This document shows positions 23,338 through 35,652 of a stretch of DNA of 64,000 bases, piece by piece. The stretch spans positions 1,007,469,441-1,007,533,440 of the forward strand of contig OX336389.2 of the NCBI GenBank assembly GCA_946902985.2, read 5' to 3'. The first letter of the stretch is position 1; every line of letters starts with the position of its first letter. The position numbers and the translations under genes were made by a program. The DNA comes from Meconema thalassinum (lineage: Eukaryota > Arthropoda > Insecta > Orthoptera > Tettigoniidae). The notes under the pieces were generated by a model, which saw only the letters and a list, made by a program, of their open reading frames with translations, was not told the origin of the DNA and did not search any database.

Positions 23338-25532
23338 TGTACCCGTACAATCGAGAAGGTACTCGCTGGTCAATCCAAAGCAAAGCTGGATTATAAAAGG
23401 TGAAAGTCCCGGCTGATTAACTATCGCAATCACACCAACGAGCTCTTCAGGATTATACACAGTAGGCTTGGAACATGTTATGGATAAAAACAAACTAGCT
23501 TTATACGGTAGAGTGCAAACTTTCCTTAATATCTCAGGGCTATGTTGGAAAGAAATAGACATCCCATCTATTTTAGGTTGTTCAATAACACGTCTCCATG
23601 TATAGAATAATCAAGGTACACGAGACAAGGCGTATAAAAATATAATTTTTTTAATAAAAACTAAATAACATTTACTAACAAAATAACACCCTAATATAAT
23701 AATTCATTCACGCCACTGCTGCTGGCAAAACTCCTTACACACACGCTAACATAACTGGTTAAAAAATAAAAGATTCTGCCTTCTACAAAATTATAAAATA
23801 ATCTAAACAATCTACTGGCTCTGCATTGAGACAGGCATTCCGTTTAAGTTTTTACATTTCTCAGGCGCGTGCCTTCCGCATATCTGAACTGGTTATTAAA
23901 TAATAGCTGTGACTCAGCCGTCAGATTCTTCTACACACCCACCTGCAATATCTCGACTCATTTGTTTCTCGCTCGGCCTTGCTTATAACGGGGCGAGCTT
24001 GTCTGCCACCTGGCATGGACTACCCTCTTGACATACAGAATACGTAAACATGAAATGCGTTAAAGCATCTCGTATTTCAAACAATAATATTTACAAAACT
24101 TCCTCTATTAAGGCCATTTCTCAATTAAACACATCCATAATTCAAAACATTCTTGCTAACACTTGCTTCCGTCGTTCATGACCGACGAAGCTTTCATACA
24201 TACGACAATCATAGCTAACTCCAAACACTCGCATCAAAAACATTCGCTCTTTCAAACTATTATCTATCTCAAAAACATTTAAATATATTAAGTACTATAA
24301 ATAATGAAAACCCTCAATTTAAACAAATGGAAATATTTATATTCACTATTTACATGTCTATCGTTTCAAAAGTATAATTCTTTAACGATATGACTTCGTT
24401 AATAAAATTATTAACTCTTTCTCCAGTATAGTTATCTTCTGCTATACTTTTTCATTTACAAATGCTATACCAATTAATGTCAAAATCATGTTAATAGTCA
24501 TCATCGGTATAAATATGACCGATCAGCAAAGATTAGTTCATATTGTTGTTACAATTCCAGGTTTAATATAAATTTAATAATGGTATAATAGACAAGGATA
24601 GTATACCTTTTCCCAACGAATTTCCGCCTTCTAACGACTTTCGTGTCGCAGATCTAATCACATTAGGAGTTTTCCAAAACTTAACTAATATACAAAAATG
24701 CTTTCATTACTCCTACTGCAGTACTTCAGTACAATTAATACGGAATTACCCTCGTATTTCACAATCATCCATATACGGCAACAAACCTTCGTATATCACA
24801 TTACATAACTCAAATGACATCAACACAATTGTTCTCAACAATTGTTCCACAGTACTGGCATAACATCCTCCTAGCATTGATATTATTGATCTTACAATCC
24901 ATTGCTTACACATGAACAGCAATATCGGTTCTACTAATACTTTTATCGTTCCCAAACGATTATAATGTTAGATCTCTGTGGTTTACTAAATGAAGTTACT
25001 ACGGTATAAAATACCATGTCTTTTTTACATTTAATAAAAATAATTACATATGTTTCATCATACTGGTCATTCTATATTATACACGGCTGCAATACTACAT
25101 TGACAAATAACGTAGTTTTACATTTGTGTATTTATAACAACTCGTGTTATTTCATCGTTCAATAAGGATCAATCACGACCGGATGAGATTTTATCTAACT
25201 TTCATATAGTCGGATGAATTATCTTTCTAAAGATATGTCTCAAGTAATTTAGATTTACTGAAGAGCAAAGCCTTCCTTCAACTCAAAACAGGTTTGTCAT
25301 CGACTAAATATCACTTCATTCTATACAAAGAATGTCCATAAATGTTTAATTTCACGTCGTAATCATAACGAATATGACTTGCCAGATCGACGAATTGTTT
25401 ATAGTATTTGGTGATAATTCACAATATATCACGCGTAGATCTCTTCTCCTAACTATTTATATATATTCTTCTTACAAAAAGATTGCCCAATTCACTAAAA
25501 ATATCAAAGACAAAATGTTTGAAATCTTGAAT

Positions 25533-25758
25533 AAAAATAGAAAATCGTCGAATAAGAACTTCTTTAAAGATTTCCCAATGGAAAATAAATTTCTCAAACA
25601 ACTGACTTCAGTTCAGAAACTGAATAATAAAATATTTCCAAGTGCAAAAATCGAAAATCGTCGAAAGGAAACTTTTTTAAAGATTTTCCCAATGGAAAAT
25701 ACGTTTCTCATACAGCTGACTTCAGTTCAGAAACTGAATCATAAAATATTTCCAAGTA
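25533..25758 (-). repeat. 113-bp tandem duplication in LTR A
   Basis: Units start at 25533 and 25646, each with GAAAATCGTCGAA, CCAATGGAAAATA and GACTTCAGTTCAGAAACTGA. LTR B has one unit (about 33345-33455). The duplication therefore arose in A or was lost in B after insertion. Confidence 0.8.
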
Positions 25759-27138
25759 TAGATTATCAATTACCATCATCTTCGAAGTGAAAATACGTGA
25801 ATTAAATATGGAGAATTGTTGTTCACAAATGCCGTCATTAATACTCAAACTACTAGATAATGCAAAACATTTCTACCTTAGTATTGTAGACAACTGAAGT
25901 TTATCATCAGGTATTAGAAAATACCTGGCTGGATCATCTCCCAGGCATGACTTATTGAAACCAAATCCGCTCAACGCCAGTGGACAAGGACTGCGACCTC
26001 GGGAACAGAAATATTTCCTTCCCGGCATATTCGTCTCCTCCGGACGTCGTACCTCGTTCCTCGAACATGGATTCAATCTCGAACAATCATCAGGCCTAGC
26101 ATCTTCTGTCTTCCCGTTGATGATTCTTCAATCGCCGACATCACTCGAAAGTATCGAGCAATATATTCGTAATAATTCCATCGTTACAAGTAAATTTGTA
26201 AGTTGTACATCGAATCACTATCGTAGATTTTAATGTTCATTTGGCTGTTCAATGAATGATTATATCTGCTCATAGTCGAGAATTAATGTACATGAATGTA
26301 CATTAAATGTACTGGATGAAAGTGTACATAATGTATTATGTTGTCTAGGCATTTTATAATTCTTGATGTTATACATATTCTCGTTGTTCATTAACGTTGT
26401 TCCATGTTGCTAATCACAACTCTGAATCGACATATCCCAATCGCGTAATAGCTTTAATCCCTCATTTCACTCATACTCAAGGTATTATAAACCAATTCCA
26501 CTTTATAAATGTTTGTAGCCATCATAGTGTTCCAATAAAACAAAGTCTCAATGTTCATACATTATCACTTTACTCACTTATTTCTGCAGCGTGGACTGGA
26601 CTATTTTGACGTCTTGCTGCATTAAAATGTTTCTCCCTGCGTTGAGATAAGAAACTTTCTTTTGCAATACAAACTGTCGAATTTCTCGATGAATTTTCTT
26701 AAAATCTTCTTATATTGAGGCCTTATAACGGAATGAATATACTGTATACAATTTGCTTTTAGAAAAGTCGATCACTTGTTCGTTATTGACTTGTAGTCCT
26801 TCGCTAAACTTCACCTAGTTTCAGCGAGGCTCTGACTAACTATTGACCGCTCTCGGCACCGTCTTTCGAGTAGCGTAAGACCACACTCGGTATCGTGTCT
26901 ACGGGAATGAACTACCCCGGGTAACACGTCTTGTACCTTCAAAGTCAGTCGAGAGAAGAACGCTTCTACAAGCCGTCCCCTCTCTTCCTTGCCTGAAATT
27001 CGGCGCCATTGTTGGTCGCGCGTAATTATTGGCGCGCACTTGTAATAAAGCTTATTACAGTGAATTTCTTCCCGTTTGCGACATTTAAAGTTGTACTAAT
27101 ACCTTCTCTTAATTTTCTTGATAATTTCAATGGAATAA

Positions 27139-27265
27139 ATAAGTACAAGTTTTTTGGGCTTGTAGGCCGTGGTCCGTCGAGATATCCTGTCTGGACCACG
27201 GCCTACAAGCCCGAAAATCTTATACTTAATTATGAACGCCGGCCGTGAAAGCCTAAGCTGTTATA
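27139..27265. mobile_element. 127-bp hairpin insertion in LTR A
   Basis: Flanked by a perfect 12-bp direct repeat, TCAATGGAATAA (27127-27138 and 27266-27277), and absent from LTR B at the matching site. It contains a perfect 20-bp inverted repeat, GGGCTTGTAGGCCGTGGTCC (27156-27175) with its complement at 27193-27212 and a 17-bp loop. It is probably the end of a retroelement inserted after the LTR pair formed. The family is not identified. Confidence 0.8.
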
Positions 27266-27626
27266 TCAATGGAATAAAATTGTTACATAGGGCTTAAATG
27301 GAATAGTTATCACATTAACTAGGTAACAATCCATATCTCCTTGCATAAACCCTCCTCTCATTGACTGTGAGCATATATCCAATTATATATTTTATAACAA
27401 TTAACTGATAATATTGCGCGGTAATGCCTTGCTGCTAGGCCCTTTCCAATGATCTGGAATATTCTGGGGCGTCTCTGATCACGTGACTGGTTTCTCCCGC
27501 TGTCTGCGTTCGCTAACAAATCTCTCTTGAGCCAACTTCCAAGATTTATATCGCAATGGTAAATTTTATCATGGGGCTCGAAAAATATCATCATTTTCAT
27601 CATGAAACATTCAAATATCGGGTGCA

Positions 27627-27636
27627 TTCTCTTCTC
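27627..27636 (-). promoter_or_regulatory. Polypurine tract of the giant-LTR element
   Basis: On the minus strand GAGAAGAGAA directly precedes the TGCACCCG start of the 3' LTR. The position and pure-purine content fit the plus-strand DNA primer. Confidence 0.8.
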
Positions 27637-27699
27637 AGCTGAGGTTAAAAACAGTTCTCAAATTGTTTTCAATCACATCAATTCAGTACGTTAGATATG

Positions 27700-27860
27700 T
27701 CACTGAACTGAAATTTTGGATGCTAATTTAGCCTACTTTCTTAAGATATTTCCTCAAAATTTTCACGTTGTACTTTCCCAATATAACATTGTTTTCTTAA
27801 TCGAATAGGTCATAACAATTATTTCCAAAGGCATTCTCTATGCGATAGGGTTCTTTCTTC
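27700..27860 (-). pseudogene. Last codons of pol (integrase tail)
   Basis: Minus-strand reading gives KELKKEPYRIENAFGNNCYD, then LFD, a stop, and ENNVILGKYNVKILRKYLKK before a terminal stop near 27727. The Y-x-V/I...LGKYNV..LRKY pattern resembles the C-terminal end of retrotransposon integrases, where the domain after the catalytic core finishes in a YNV-x-x-LRKY-like stretch. It lies directly between gag and the polypurine tract. If correct, the missing pol was lost by internal deletion. It rests on a short match only. Confidence 0.5.
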
Positions 27861-27966
27861 AATTCCTTCATGGTGTTTTATGGACTCTTCCCATAGGTCA
27901 TTCTACCTTCCTTTCCTCTTCATCTCTTTCTAGTTACATGGTATAGCATTGTCTTCTTTCCTCCTC

Positions 27967-30389
27967 CTAAGTTCTTTTAATTATTGAAGTTCCTTCTTTG
28001 TGTCTTTCTTCATATTGTTCCTTTGTGAACGCATTCTCTCTAGAATTCCTGTTTCGGCTATACACATGGATATATCTATTGTTACGGTTATAACTATTGC
28101 TGTTATTGTACCGGTAATTGTAATTATTATGATAATAACCGTTTCTGCGAGTATTATCATTGTTTCTTCCCAGTTGTTGCTGGTAAGGTGTTCCTCCTCG
28201 GAATCTACGATACCTTGGTTCGGTTCTCCTGTCTCTAAAATAGTTGTTCCTTTCCGGACCAATACTGTTTTTGTCTCGCTCTTTATGACTCTCTGTATGT
28301 TGCGTTTGATCAATATAAATGGTGTTAATGTCCCTATGGTCTTGTCTATTGCTCCTGGACATTTCATTAGGCATTGGACTAGTGTAGTCTAATTTTCTCA
28401 GAAGTTCATCCAAGCTAGCCAAATCTTTGATTTGAGAGAGATAATCAGTCTCCTCACTTCCACTGGAAGCTGTCTCGATATAGCTTCGATCAGTTCTCCT
28501 GTTGATAATGGGGGCTGAAGGAACCTCAGTTGAGCTAATTGACTCGTGAAGAAGTCCGCGTAGCGCCTTGGCAGAGTATTCGAATACTTCCTCGAGTATA
28601 CTTCTGCGCGTAAACTGTTCTGCGCTTCAATTGACAAAAATCTCTTGATTAAGGGCTCGGCGAATTCTTCCAAATCAATGAACGTATACCTGAAGGCCCT
28701 GAACCACTCTAACGGACCTAATGCCAAAACGCGTTCCTCTATTTTCATCTCCCTATCCCTCTGAACCTGAGCTTCGATAAAGTAGTCTCTCAGATTTCGA
28801 ATGAACTCGATCGGAGTGAATCCGTCCTGGTTATTGAACTGAGGATGTTTATCTTCAAAGTTGCGTATTACCGTTATGTTCCTCGGTTGGGTATTAAGAC
28901 TACTAGTTCTGTGATCCCTCGTTTCTCTTTCGGCCTCCTGATTCCTGATTTCGGGTCTTTCTATCGATCGGAGTACCCTTACTTCCTGTCTCACTTCCCC
29001 TTCTTCGTGATCTATACTATTTCTCCTAGTATGACTTTCCCAATCTCCTATCTCCTCTTTTTCTTTCTCTTCCTAGTCGCTAATAATAACTTTCAACTGC
29101 TTCCCCACTTCTTTCTTCAGGTCTTCTTTATAAGTTTCCAAACAAGCGGTGTCTCCTATGTTCAGACACTGAAGTTTCCTGGTAATGTACTCCTAGAGTT
29201 CGGTAGACTTTCCCTCATTAATTTTATTCACGTCAGTGACAACCTTACTAATTTTATCTTTTAATGCCTTATTTTCCTGCGTTACGTGATCTTTAAATGC
29301 TTTCTCTTCCTGACTTGATCTTTATTGTCGACCTGAGATTGCTGAAGCTGATCCATCCGTTTATTGAGATCAGTTCTCACGCTTGTTACCGCTTTACTTA
29401 GTTCTAATTGCGTACTGGCAAATTTCCTTTCTATGTTCTCCTGAATCTCCTTAATGTGTTCCTTACTGGACTTGTTCCACTCCTCTTTCCACACTACAAC
29501 ATGAACTTTAAACATTCAATTCTATCTAGCTATCGTCCTTCAAAATCTTATTATGATCTATGACTTGGGAACGCAAATAATCCACATTCACCTTAAGATC
29601 ACCTAATTGTGACTGTACCGCATCTATGTTCTCCTTGCATTGTGTCTTGGACACCTCTAACTCTCTCCTAATATCGTTTTGAAACGTGACATTATTGGTT
29701 TCTATATTATTAAGTATAGACTGGATGCCATTAATATTACCAATAACTTTGTCAATATCTCCCCTAACACTATTTACGTCTATGAACAGGTTATTGACTT
29801 CCGTTTGCATTTTGTTAACGTCTGTTTGAATACCATTTACATCGGTCTGTACATTGGTAACATCGGTTTGAATGTTATCAACCCTATTTCTAACATCACT
29901 CACATCTCCCTGTACAGTGTCAACTTAAGTTTGGACAGAATCAACATTAACCTGAACAGTATCAACTTTTGTCTGGATCTCCTTGGAACTGACCTGCAAT
30001 CGCGACATGTTATCATTTGGTACAGTAGCACTTGTCTGCAATCCTTCTAGGGATGATTGTTCACCCTGTATTTCCTGTTTGACACTCCCTGTAACACGAC
30101 CTGTTATATTTTCTACAATATTCTCCACAACTTTTACAACTACAGTGTCAATATCTTCCTTTCTATCTCTCTTAGCCTGCTCCAGATCCTGCTTTACTTC
30201 CTGAAATTTGCGATTCAAACTCTGAAAATTTATCTTAAAATTCTCGGTCATATCCTGCTTTAAATTTTCCTGTAAATTACCTCGTACAGATTTCAATTGC
30301 TCCGTCAAATTCTCTTTCAAATCCTGCTTCAAACTCTTCTGCATCTCGTTCAGCATCCTCTGAACCTCCACTTTTCCCATCGTTGCCAT
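27967..30389 (-). pseudogene. Gag of the giant-LTR element, broken
   Basis: Start at 30389 (MATMGKVEVQRM); the same MATM start is kept in the three plus-strand copies. N-terminal part (30389-29526): a long coiled coil with a clear seven-residue repeat, V-x-x-[VI]-Q-T-D, over many turns near 29800-29930; an in-frame TAA near 29925 breaks it. Middle part (28994-28398): a capsid-like segment with FTPIEFIRNLRDYF, LGPLEWFRAFRYTF and LIKRFL, like the Retrotrans_gag fold. C-terminal part (28422-27967): rich in Arg, Asn and Tyr, with RNYR/NRNNR-type clusters and no CCHC knuckle, likely RNA-binding. Frameshifts near 29520, 29000 and 28410 inactivate it. Full length would be about 800 residues. Confidence 0.8.
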
Positions 30390-30979
30390 TGCAAAGATAC
30401 AGATACAGATACACAAATCGCTGCAGGGACATGTCAAAACAGGAGTATGATAACAACATTTGGAACAACAATTTCAACCATGTAATTGGACATTCTTAAT
30501 GTCTATCTAAAGTCCTTAAAATTAACATGTCAAATACATTCTTAAATTAATAAACTCATAGATTCGTTCCGCTTGATCGTGTCCTAAATTATCTATACCA
30601 CCATACTAACGTTTAAATTTACCAACGTTAAAACAAGTTAACTTAACACTGAACATGGCTATCAAAGGCCATGAGCCGGTCTGAAATAAAATAAATTCAG
30701 ATCGTAGGTTATTTTCATAGAATTCTAACATATTTATACCTATCTCAGGTTTCCCATAAGATTTGATCTGTATTCGAGTGCAACATTATTAAAAACAACT
30801 TAAAACCACCTATGTTATCGCACTCAATTATCACCTCAATTGGGATGGCGCTATTTCCCATCATATAGGCTCTACATATACCCTTCCACATGTTCTTCGA
30901 AGTTAACACGTAGGGTTACCAATTTCTTGCCTAAGAATGGTCTATCGAATGCCCTTTCACATGCATTTCGACGCCTAAA

Positions 30980-30992
30980 CGTTGGGCAGCCA
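30980..30992 (-). promoter_or_regulatory. Candidate primer-binding site
   Basis: On the minus strand TGGCTGCCCAACG lies 11 nt inside the 5' LTR. The plus-strand family has TGGCGCCC at the same offset after its LTR (52811, 58746). TGG followed by CGCCC is the usual start of a retroelement primer-binding site complementary to a tRNA 3' end. The extra T makes this copy imperfect; the tRNA is not assigned. Confidence 0.6.
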
Positions 30993-31003
30993 TTTTCTAC
31001 TAC

Positions 31004-34000
31004 TGTACCCGTTAAAATCGAGAAAGTACTCGCTGTTCAATCCTAGGCAAAGCTGGATTATAAAAGGTAAAGGTCCCGGCTAATGAACTATCGCAATCAC
31101 ACCAACGAGCTCTTCAGGATTATACACAGTAGGCTTGGAACATGTTATGGATAAAAACAAACTAGTTATTAAATAATAGCTGTGACTCAGCTATCAGATT
31201 CTTCTACACACACACCTGCAATATCTCGGCTCATTTGTTTCTCGCTCGGCCTTCCTTATAACTGGGCGAGCTAAAAGGACTCTGCCTTCTACAAAATTAT
31301 ACGGTAGATTGCAAACTTATCTTAATATCTCAGGGCTATGTTGGAAAGAAATAGACATCCTATCTATTTTAGGCTGTTCCATAACACGTCTCCATTTATA
31401 GAATAATCAATGTACACGAGACAAGGCGTATAAAAATATAAATTTATTAATAAAAACTAAATAACACTTACTAACAAAATAACACCCTAATATAATCATT
31501 CATTCACGCCACTGCTGCTGGCAAAACTCCTTACACACACGCTAACATAACAGGTTAAAATTAAAAGGATTCTGCCTTCTACAAAATTATAAAATCATCT
31601 AATCATTCTACTGGCTCTGCATTGAGACAGGCAATCCGTTTAAGTTTTTACATTTCTCAGGCGCGTGCCTTCCGCATATCTGAACTGGTTATTAAATAAT
31701 AGCTGTGACTCAGCCGTCAGATTCTTCTACACACACACCTGCAATATCTCGGCTCATCTGTTTCTCGCTCGGCCTTGCTTATAACGGGGCGAGCTTGTCT
31801 GCCACCTGGCATGGACTATCCTCTTGACATACAGAATACGTAAACATGAAATGCGTTAAAGCATCTCGTATTTCAAATAATAACATTTACAAAACTTCCT
31901 CTATTAAGGCCATTTCTCAATTGAACACATCCATACTTCAAAACATACTTGCTAACACTTGCTTCCGTCGTTCATGACCGACGAAGCTTTCATACATACG
32001 ACAATCATAGCTGACCCCAAACACTCACATCAAAAACATTCGCTCCTTCAAACTATTATCTATCTCAAACACATTTAAATATATTAAGTACTATAAATAA
32101 TGAAAATACTCAATTTAAACAAATGGAAATATTTATATACACTATTTACATGTGTATCGTTTCAAAAGTATAATTCTTTAACGATATGACTTCGTTAGTA
32201 AAATTATTAACTCTTTCTCCAGTATAGTTATCTTCTGCTATACTTTTTCATTTACAAATGCTATACCAATTAATGTCAAAATCATGTTAATAGTCATCAT
32301 CGGTATAAATATGACCGATCAGCAAAGATTAGTTCTTATTGTTGTTACAATTCCAGGTTTAATATAAATTTAATAATGGTACAATAGACAAGGCTAGTAT
32401 ATCTTTTCCCAACGAATTTCCGCCTTCTAACGACTTTCGTGTCGCAGATCTAATCACATTAGGAGTCTTCCAAAACTCTACTAATATACAACAATGCTTT
32501 CATTACTCCTACTGCAGTACTTCAATACAATTAATACGGAATCACCCTCGTATTTCACAAACATCCATATACGGCAAGAAACCTTCGTATATCACATTAC
32601 ATAACTCAAATGACATCAACACAATTGTTCTCAACAATTGTTCCACAGTACTGGCATAACGTCCTCCTAGCATTGATATTATTGATCTTACAATCCATTG
32701 CTTACACATGAACAGCAATATCTGTTCTACTAATACACTTATCGTTCCCAAACGGTTATAATGTTAGATCTTCGAGGTTTACTAAATGAAGTTACTACGG
32801 TATAAAATACCATGTCTTTACACATTTAATAAAAATAATTACATATGTTTCTTCATACTGGTCATTCTATATTTTACAAGGCTGCAATACTACATTGACA
32901 AATAACGTAGTGTTACATTTGTGTATTTATAACAACTCGTGTTATTTCATCGTTCAATAAGGATCAATCACGACCGGATGAGATTTTATCTAACTTTCCT
33001 ATAGTCGGATGAATTATCTTTCTAAAGATATGTCTCAAATAATTTACATTTACTGAAGAGCAAAGCCTTTCTTCAACTCAAAATAGGTTTGTCATCGACT
33101 GAATGTCACTTCATTCTATACAAAGAATGTTCATAAATGTTTAACTTCACGTCGTAATCATAACGAATATAACTTGCCAGATCGACAAATTGTTTATAGT
33201 ATTTGGTGATAATTCACAATATATCACGCATATATCTCTTCTCCTAACTATATATATTTTTCTTACAAAAAGATTGCCCAATTCATTTTACACAAAACGA
33301 ATCTATTAAAATATCAAAGACAAAATGTCTCAAATCTTGGATAAAAATCGAAAATCGTCGAATAAAAACTTCTTTAAAGATTTTTCCAATGGAAAATAAA
33401 TTTCTCAAACAACTGACTTCAGTTCCGAAACTGAATCATAAAATATTTCCAAGTATAGATGATCAATGACCATATTATTATACGATCTTATAGAATAAAA
33501 CTCAATAAACATCGAAGTGAAAATACATGAATTAAATATGGAGAATTGTTGTTCACAAATGCCGTCATAAATACTCAAACTACTAGATAATGCAAAACGT
33601 TTCTACCTTAGTATTGTAGACAACTGAAGTTCATCATCTGGTATTCGAAAATACCTGGCTGGATCATCTCCCAGGCATGAATTGTTGAAACCCAATCCGC
33701 TCAACGCCAGTGCACTAGGACTGCGACCTCGGGAAGAGAAAGATTTCCTTCCCGGCATATTCGTCTCCTCCGGACGTCGTACCTCGTTCCTCGAACATGG
33801 ATTCCATCTCGAACAATCATCGGGCCTAGTATCTTCTGTCTTCCCGTTGATGATTCTTCAATCGCCGACATCACTCGAAGGTATCGAGATATATATTCGT
33901 AATAGTTCCATCGTTACGAATAAATTTGTAAGTTGTACATCGAGTCACTATCGAGATGTTAATGGTCATTTGGTTGTTCAATGAAAGATTACATCTGCTC

Positions 34001-35226
34001 ATAGTCGAGAATTAATGTACATGAATGTACATTAAATCTACTGGATGATAGTGTACATAATGTATTATGTTGTCTCGGCATTTTATAATTCTTGATGTTA
34101 TACATATTCTCGTTGTTCATTAACGTTGTTCCACGTTGCTAATTACAACTCTGAATCGACATATCCCAATCGCGTAATAGTTCAATCCCTCATCTCACTC
34201 ATACTCAAAGTATTATAAACCAATTCCACTTTATAAATGGTTGTAGCCTTCATAGTGTTCCAATAAAACTAAGTCTCAATGTTCATACAATATCACTTTA
34301 CTCACTTATTTCTGTAGCGTGGGCTGGACTATGTTGAAGTCTTGCTGCATTAAAATGTTTCTCCCTGCGTTGAGATAAGCAACTTTCTTTTGCAATACAA
34401 ATTGTCCTATAACTGTCGAATTTCTCGATGAATTTTCTTAAAATCTTCTTATATTGAAGCCTTAAATCGGAATGAATATACTGTATACAATTTGCTTTTA
34501 GAAAAGTCGAACACTTGTTCGCTATTGACTTGTAGTCCTTCGCTAAACTTCACCTAGTTTCAGCGAGGCTCTGACTAACTATTGGCCGCTCTCGGCACCG
34601 TCTTTCGAGTAGCGTAAGACCGCACTCAGTATCGTGTCTACGGGAATGAACTACCCCGGGTAACACGTCTTGTACCTTCAAAGTCAGTCGAGAGAAGAAC
34701 GCTTCTACAAGCCGTCCCCTCTCTTCCTTGCCTGAAATTCGGCGCCATTGTTGGTCGCGTGTAGTTATTGGTGCGCACTTGTAACAAAGCTTATTACAGT
34801 GAATTTCTTCCCTTTTGCGAAATTTAAAGTTGTACTAATATAATCTCTTAATTATCTTGATAATTTCAATGGAATAAAAATGTTACATAGGCCTTAAATG
34901 GAATAGTCAATCACATTAACTAGGTAAAAATCCATATCTGCTTCCATAAACCCTCCCCTCATTGGCTGTGATTATATATCCAATGATATATTTTATAACA
35001 ATTAACTGATAATATTGCGCGGTAATGCCTTGTTGCTAGGCACTTTCCAATGATCGAAAATATTCTGGGGCGTCTCTGATCACGTGACTGGTTTCTCCCA
35101 CTGTCTGCGTTCGCTAAAAAACTCTCTTCAGTCACCTTCCAAGACTTATATTGCAATGTTAAATTTTATCATGGGGCTCGAAAAATATCGTCATTTTCAT
35201 CATGAAACATTCAAATTTCGGGTGCA
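31004..35226 (-). repeat. Giant 5' LTR (LTR B), 4,223 bp
   Basis: Plus-strand ends TGTACCCG (31004) and CGGGTGCA (35226). It carries a patchwork insertion at about 31166-31297 made of copies of 31689-31792 and 31562-31590. It should contain promoter and polyadenylation signals, but none can be placed with confidence. Regions near 34640-34760 correspond to a conserved GC-richer block in the plus-strand LTRs (36410-36620). Confidence 0.9.
31166..31297. repeat. Patchwork templated insertion in LTR B
   Basis: Relative to LTR A, about 130 bp are added. The first 105 bp (TTATTAAATAATAGCTGTGA to GGGCGAGCT) match 31689-31792 of the same LTR. The next 28 bp (AAAAGGACTCTGCCTTCTAC) match 31562-31590. 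Two nearby segments joined out of order suggest template switching during reverse transcription or repair. Confidence 0.75.
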
Positions 35227-35455
35227 GTACCATCTCGGCCTTTGCCCGAAGACGAAGTGGGCAACCACGGAAAACCACTTCGAGGATTGCTGAGGTGGGA
35301 ATCGAACCCTCTCTACCCATTTGGACCACCTGAGGCTGAGTAGACCCCGTTCCAGTCCTCATACCACTTTTCAAATTTCGTGGCAGAGCCGGGAATCGAA
35401 CCCAGGACCACCGGGGCGCAGCTGACCATGCGACCGCTACGCTATGGAGGCGACG
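35227..35455 (-). mobile_element. SINE front half, right of the giant LTR element
   Basis: On the minus strand it opens with CCATAGCGTAGCGGTCGCAT (A-box region) and GGGTTCGATTCCCGGCTCTG (B-box), then a second tRNA-like GGGTTCGATTCCCACC, then the core GTGGTTTTCCGTGGTTGCCC, ending at GTAC against the LTR. Joined with 23337-23058 it gives a SINE of about 500 bp with two B-box copies. The core order matches the uninterrupted SINE at 18520-18735. Confidence 0.85.
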
Positions 35456-35652
35456 GTGATTATAATACGACTCGCAATTTGAATCTCGTTATACGTTAGG
35501 TTTGTTTTGTCTTAAAGCGGTGAGCCGGGAGACAAGTTAACACTGCCGTAAGGAGGAATTTACCAAGTTAAGTAATCATTATAATTAGATTGGTCTAGTG
35601 CATGCTAAGTTTGTTAATTTACTTATTATTATTTTATTCTATTTTTTATTTT

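Larger units (their letters stand above)
23338..27626 (-). repeat. Giant 3' LTR (LTR A), 4,289 bp
   Basis: Pairs with LTR B (31004-35226) over its whole length. The plus-strand ends are TGTACCCG and CGGGTGCA. Differences from LTR B: a second copy of a 113-bp unit at 25533-25758, a 127-bp hairpin insertion at 27139-27265 with a 12-bp duplication, and absence of the patchwork insertion seen in B. Short minus-strand frames (for example 24746-24955, 69 codons, and 25873-26076) have counterparts in LTR B or in the plus-strand LTR family. Confidence 0.9.
23338..35226 (-). mobile_element. LTR retrotransposon with 4.2-kb LTRs, gag only
   Basis: An 11,889-bp element on the minus strand: 5' LTR 31004-35226, internal part 27627-31003, 3' LTR 23338-27626. 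The LTRs begin TGCACCCG and end CGGGTACA on the coding strand. The primer-binding region is near 30980-30992 and the polypurine tract is at 27627-27636. Internally there is a broken gag and a short pol tail; protease, RT, RNase H and integrase are missing. It split a SINE at GTAC (left flank GTAA, right flank GTAC, a 4-bp target duplication with one change). In a sampled 265-bp stretch the LTRs differ by about 2%. The gag fold and 4-bp target fit Ty3/gypsy, but no RT is left to prove it. Confidence 0.9.

Noticed and set aside
27981..28392. Overlapping open frames of about 130 codons on both strands over the gag C-terminus
   Set aside because: They are shadows of the Asn/Arg-rich Gag frame at 27967-28422; the composition is complementary and no motif is present.
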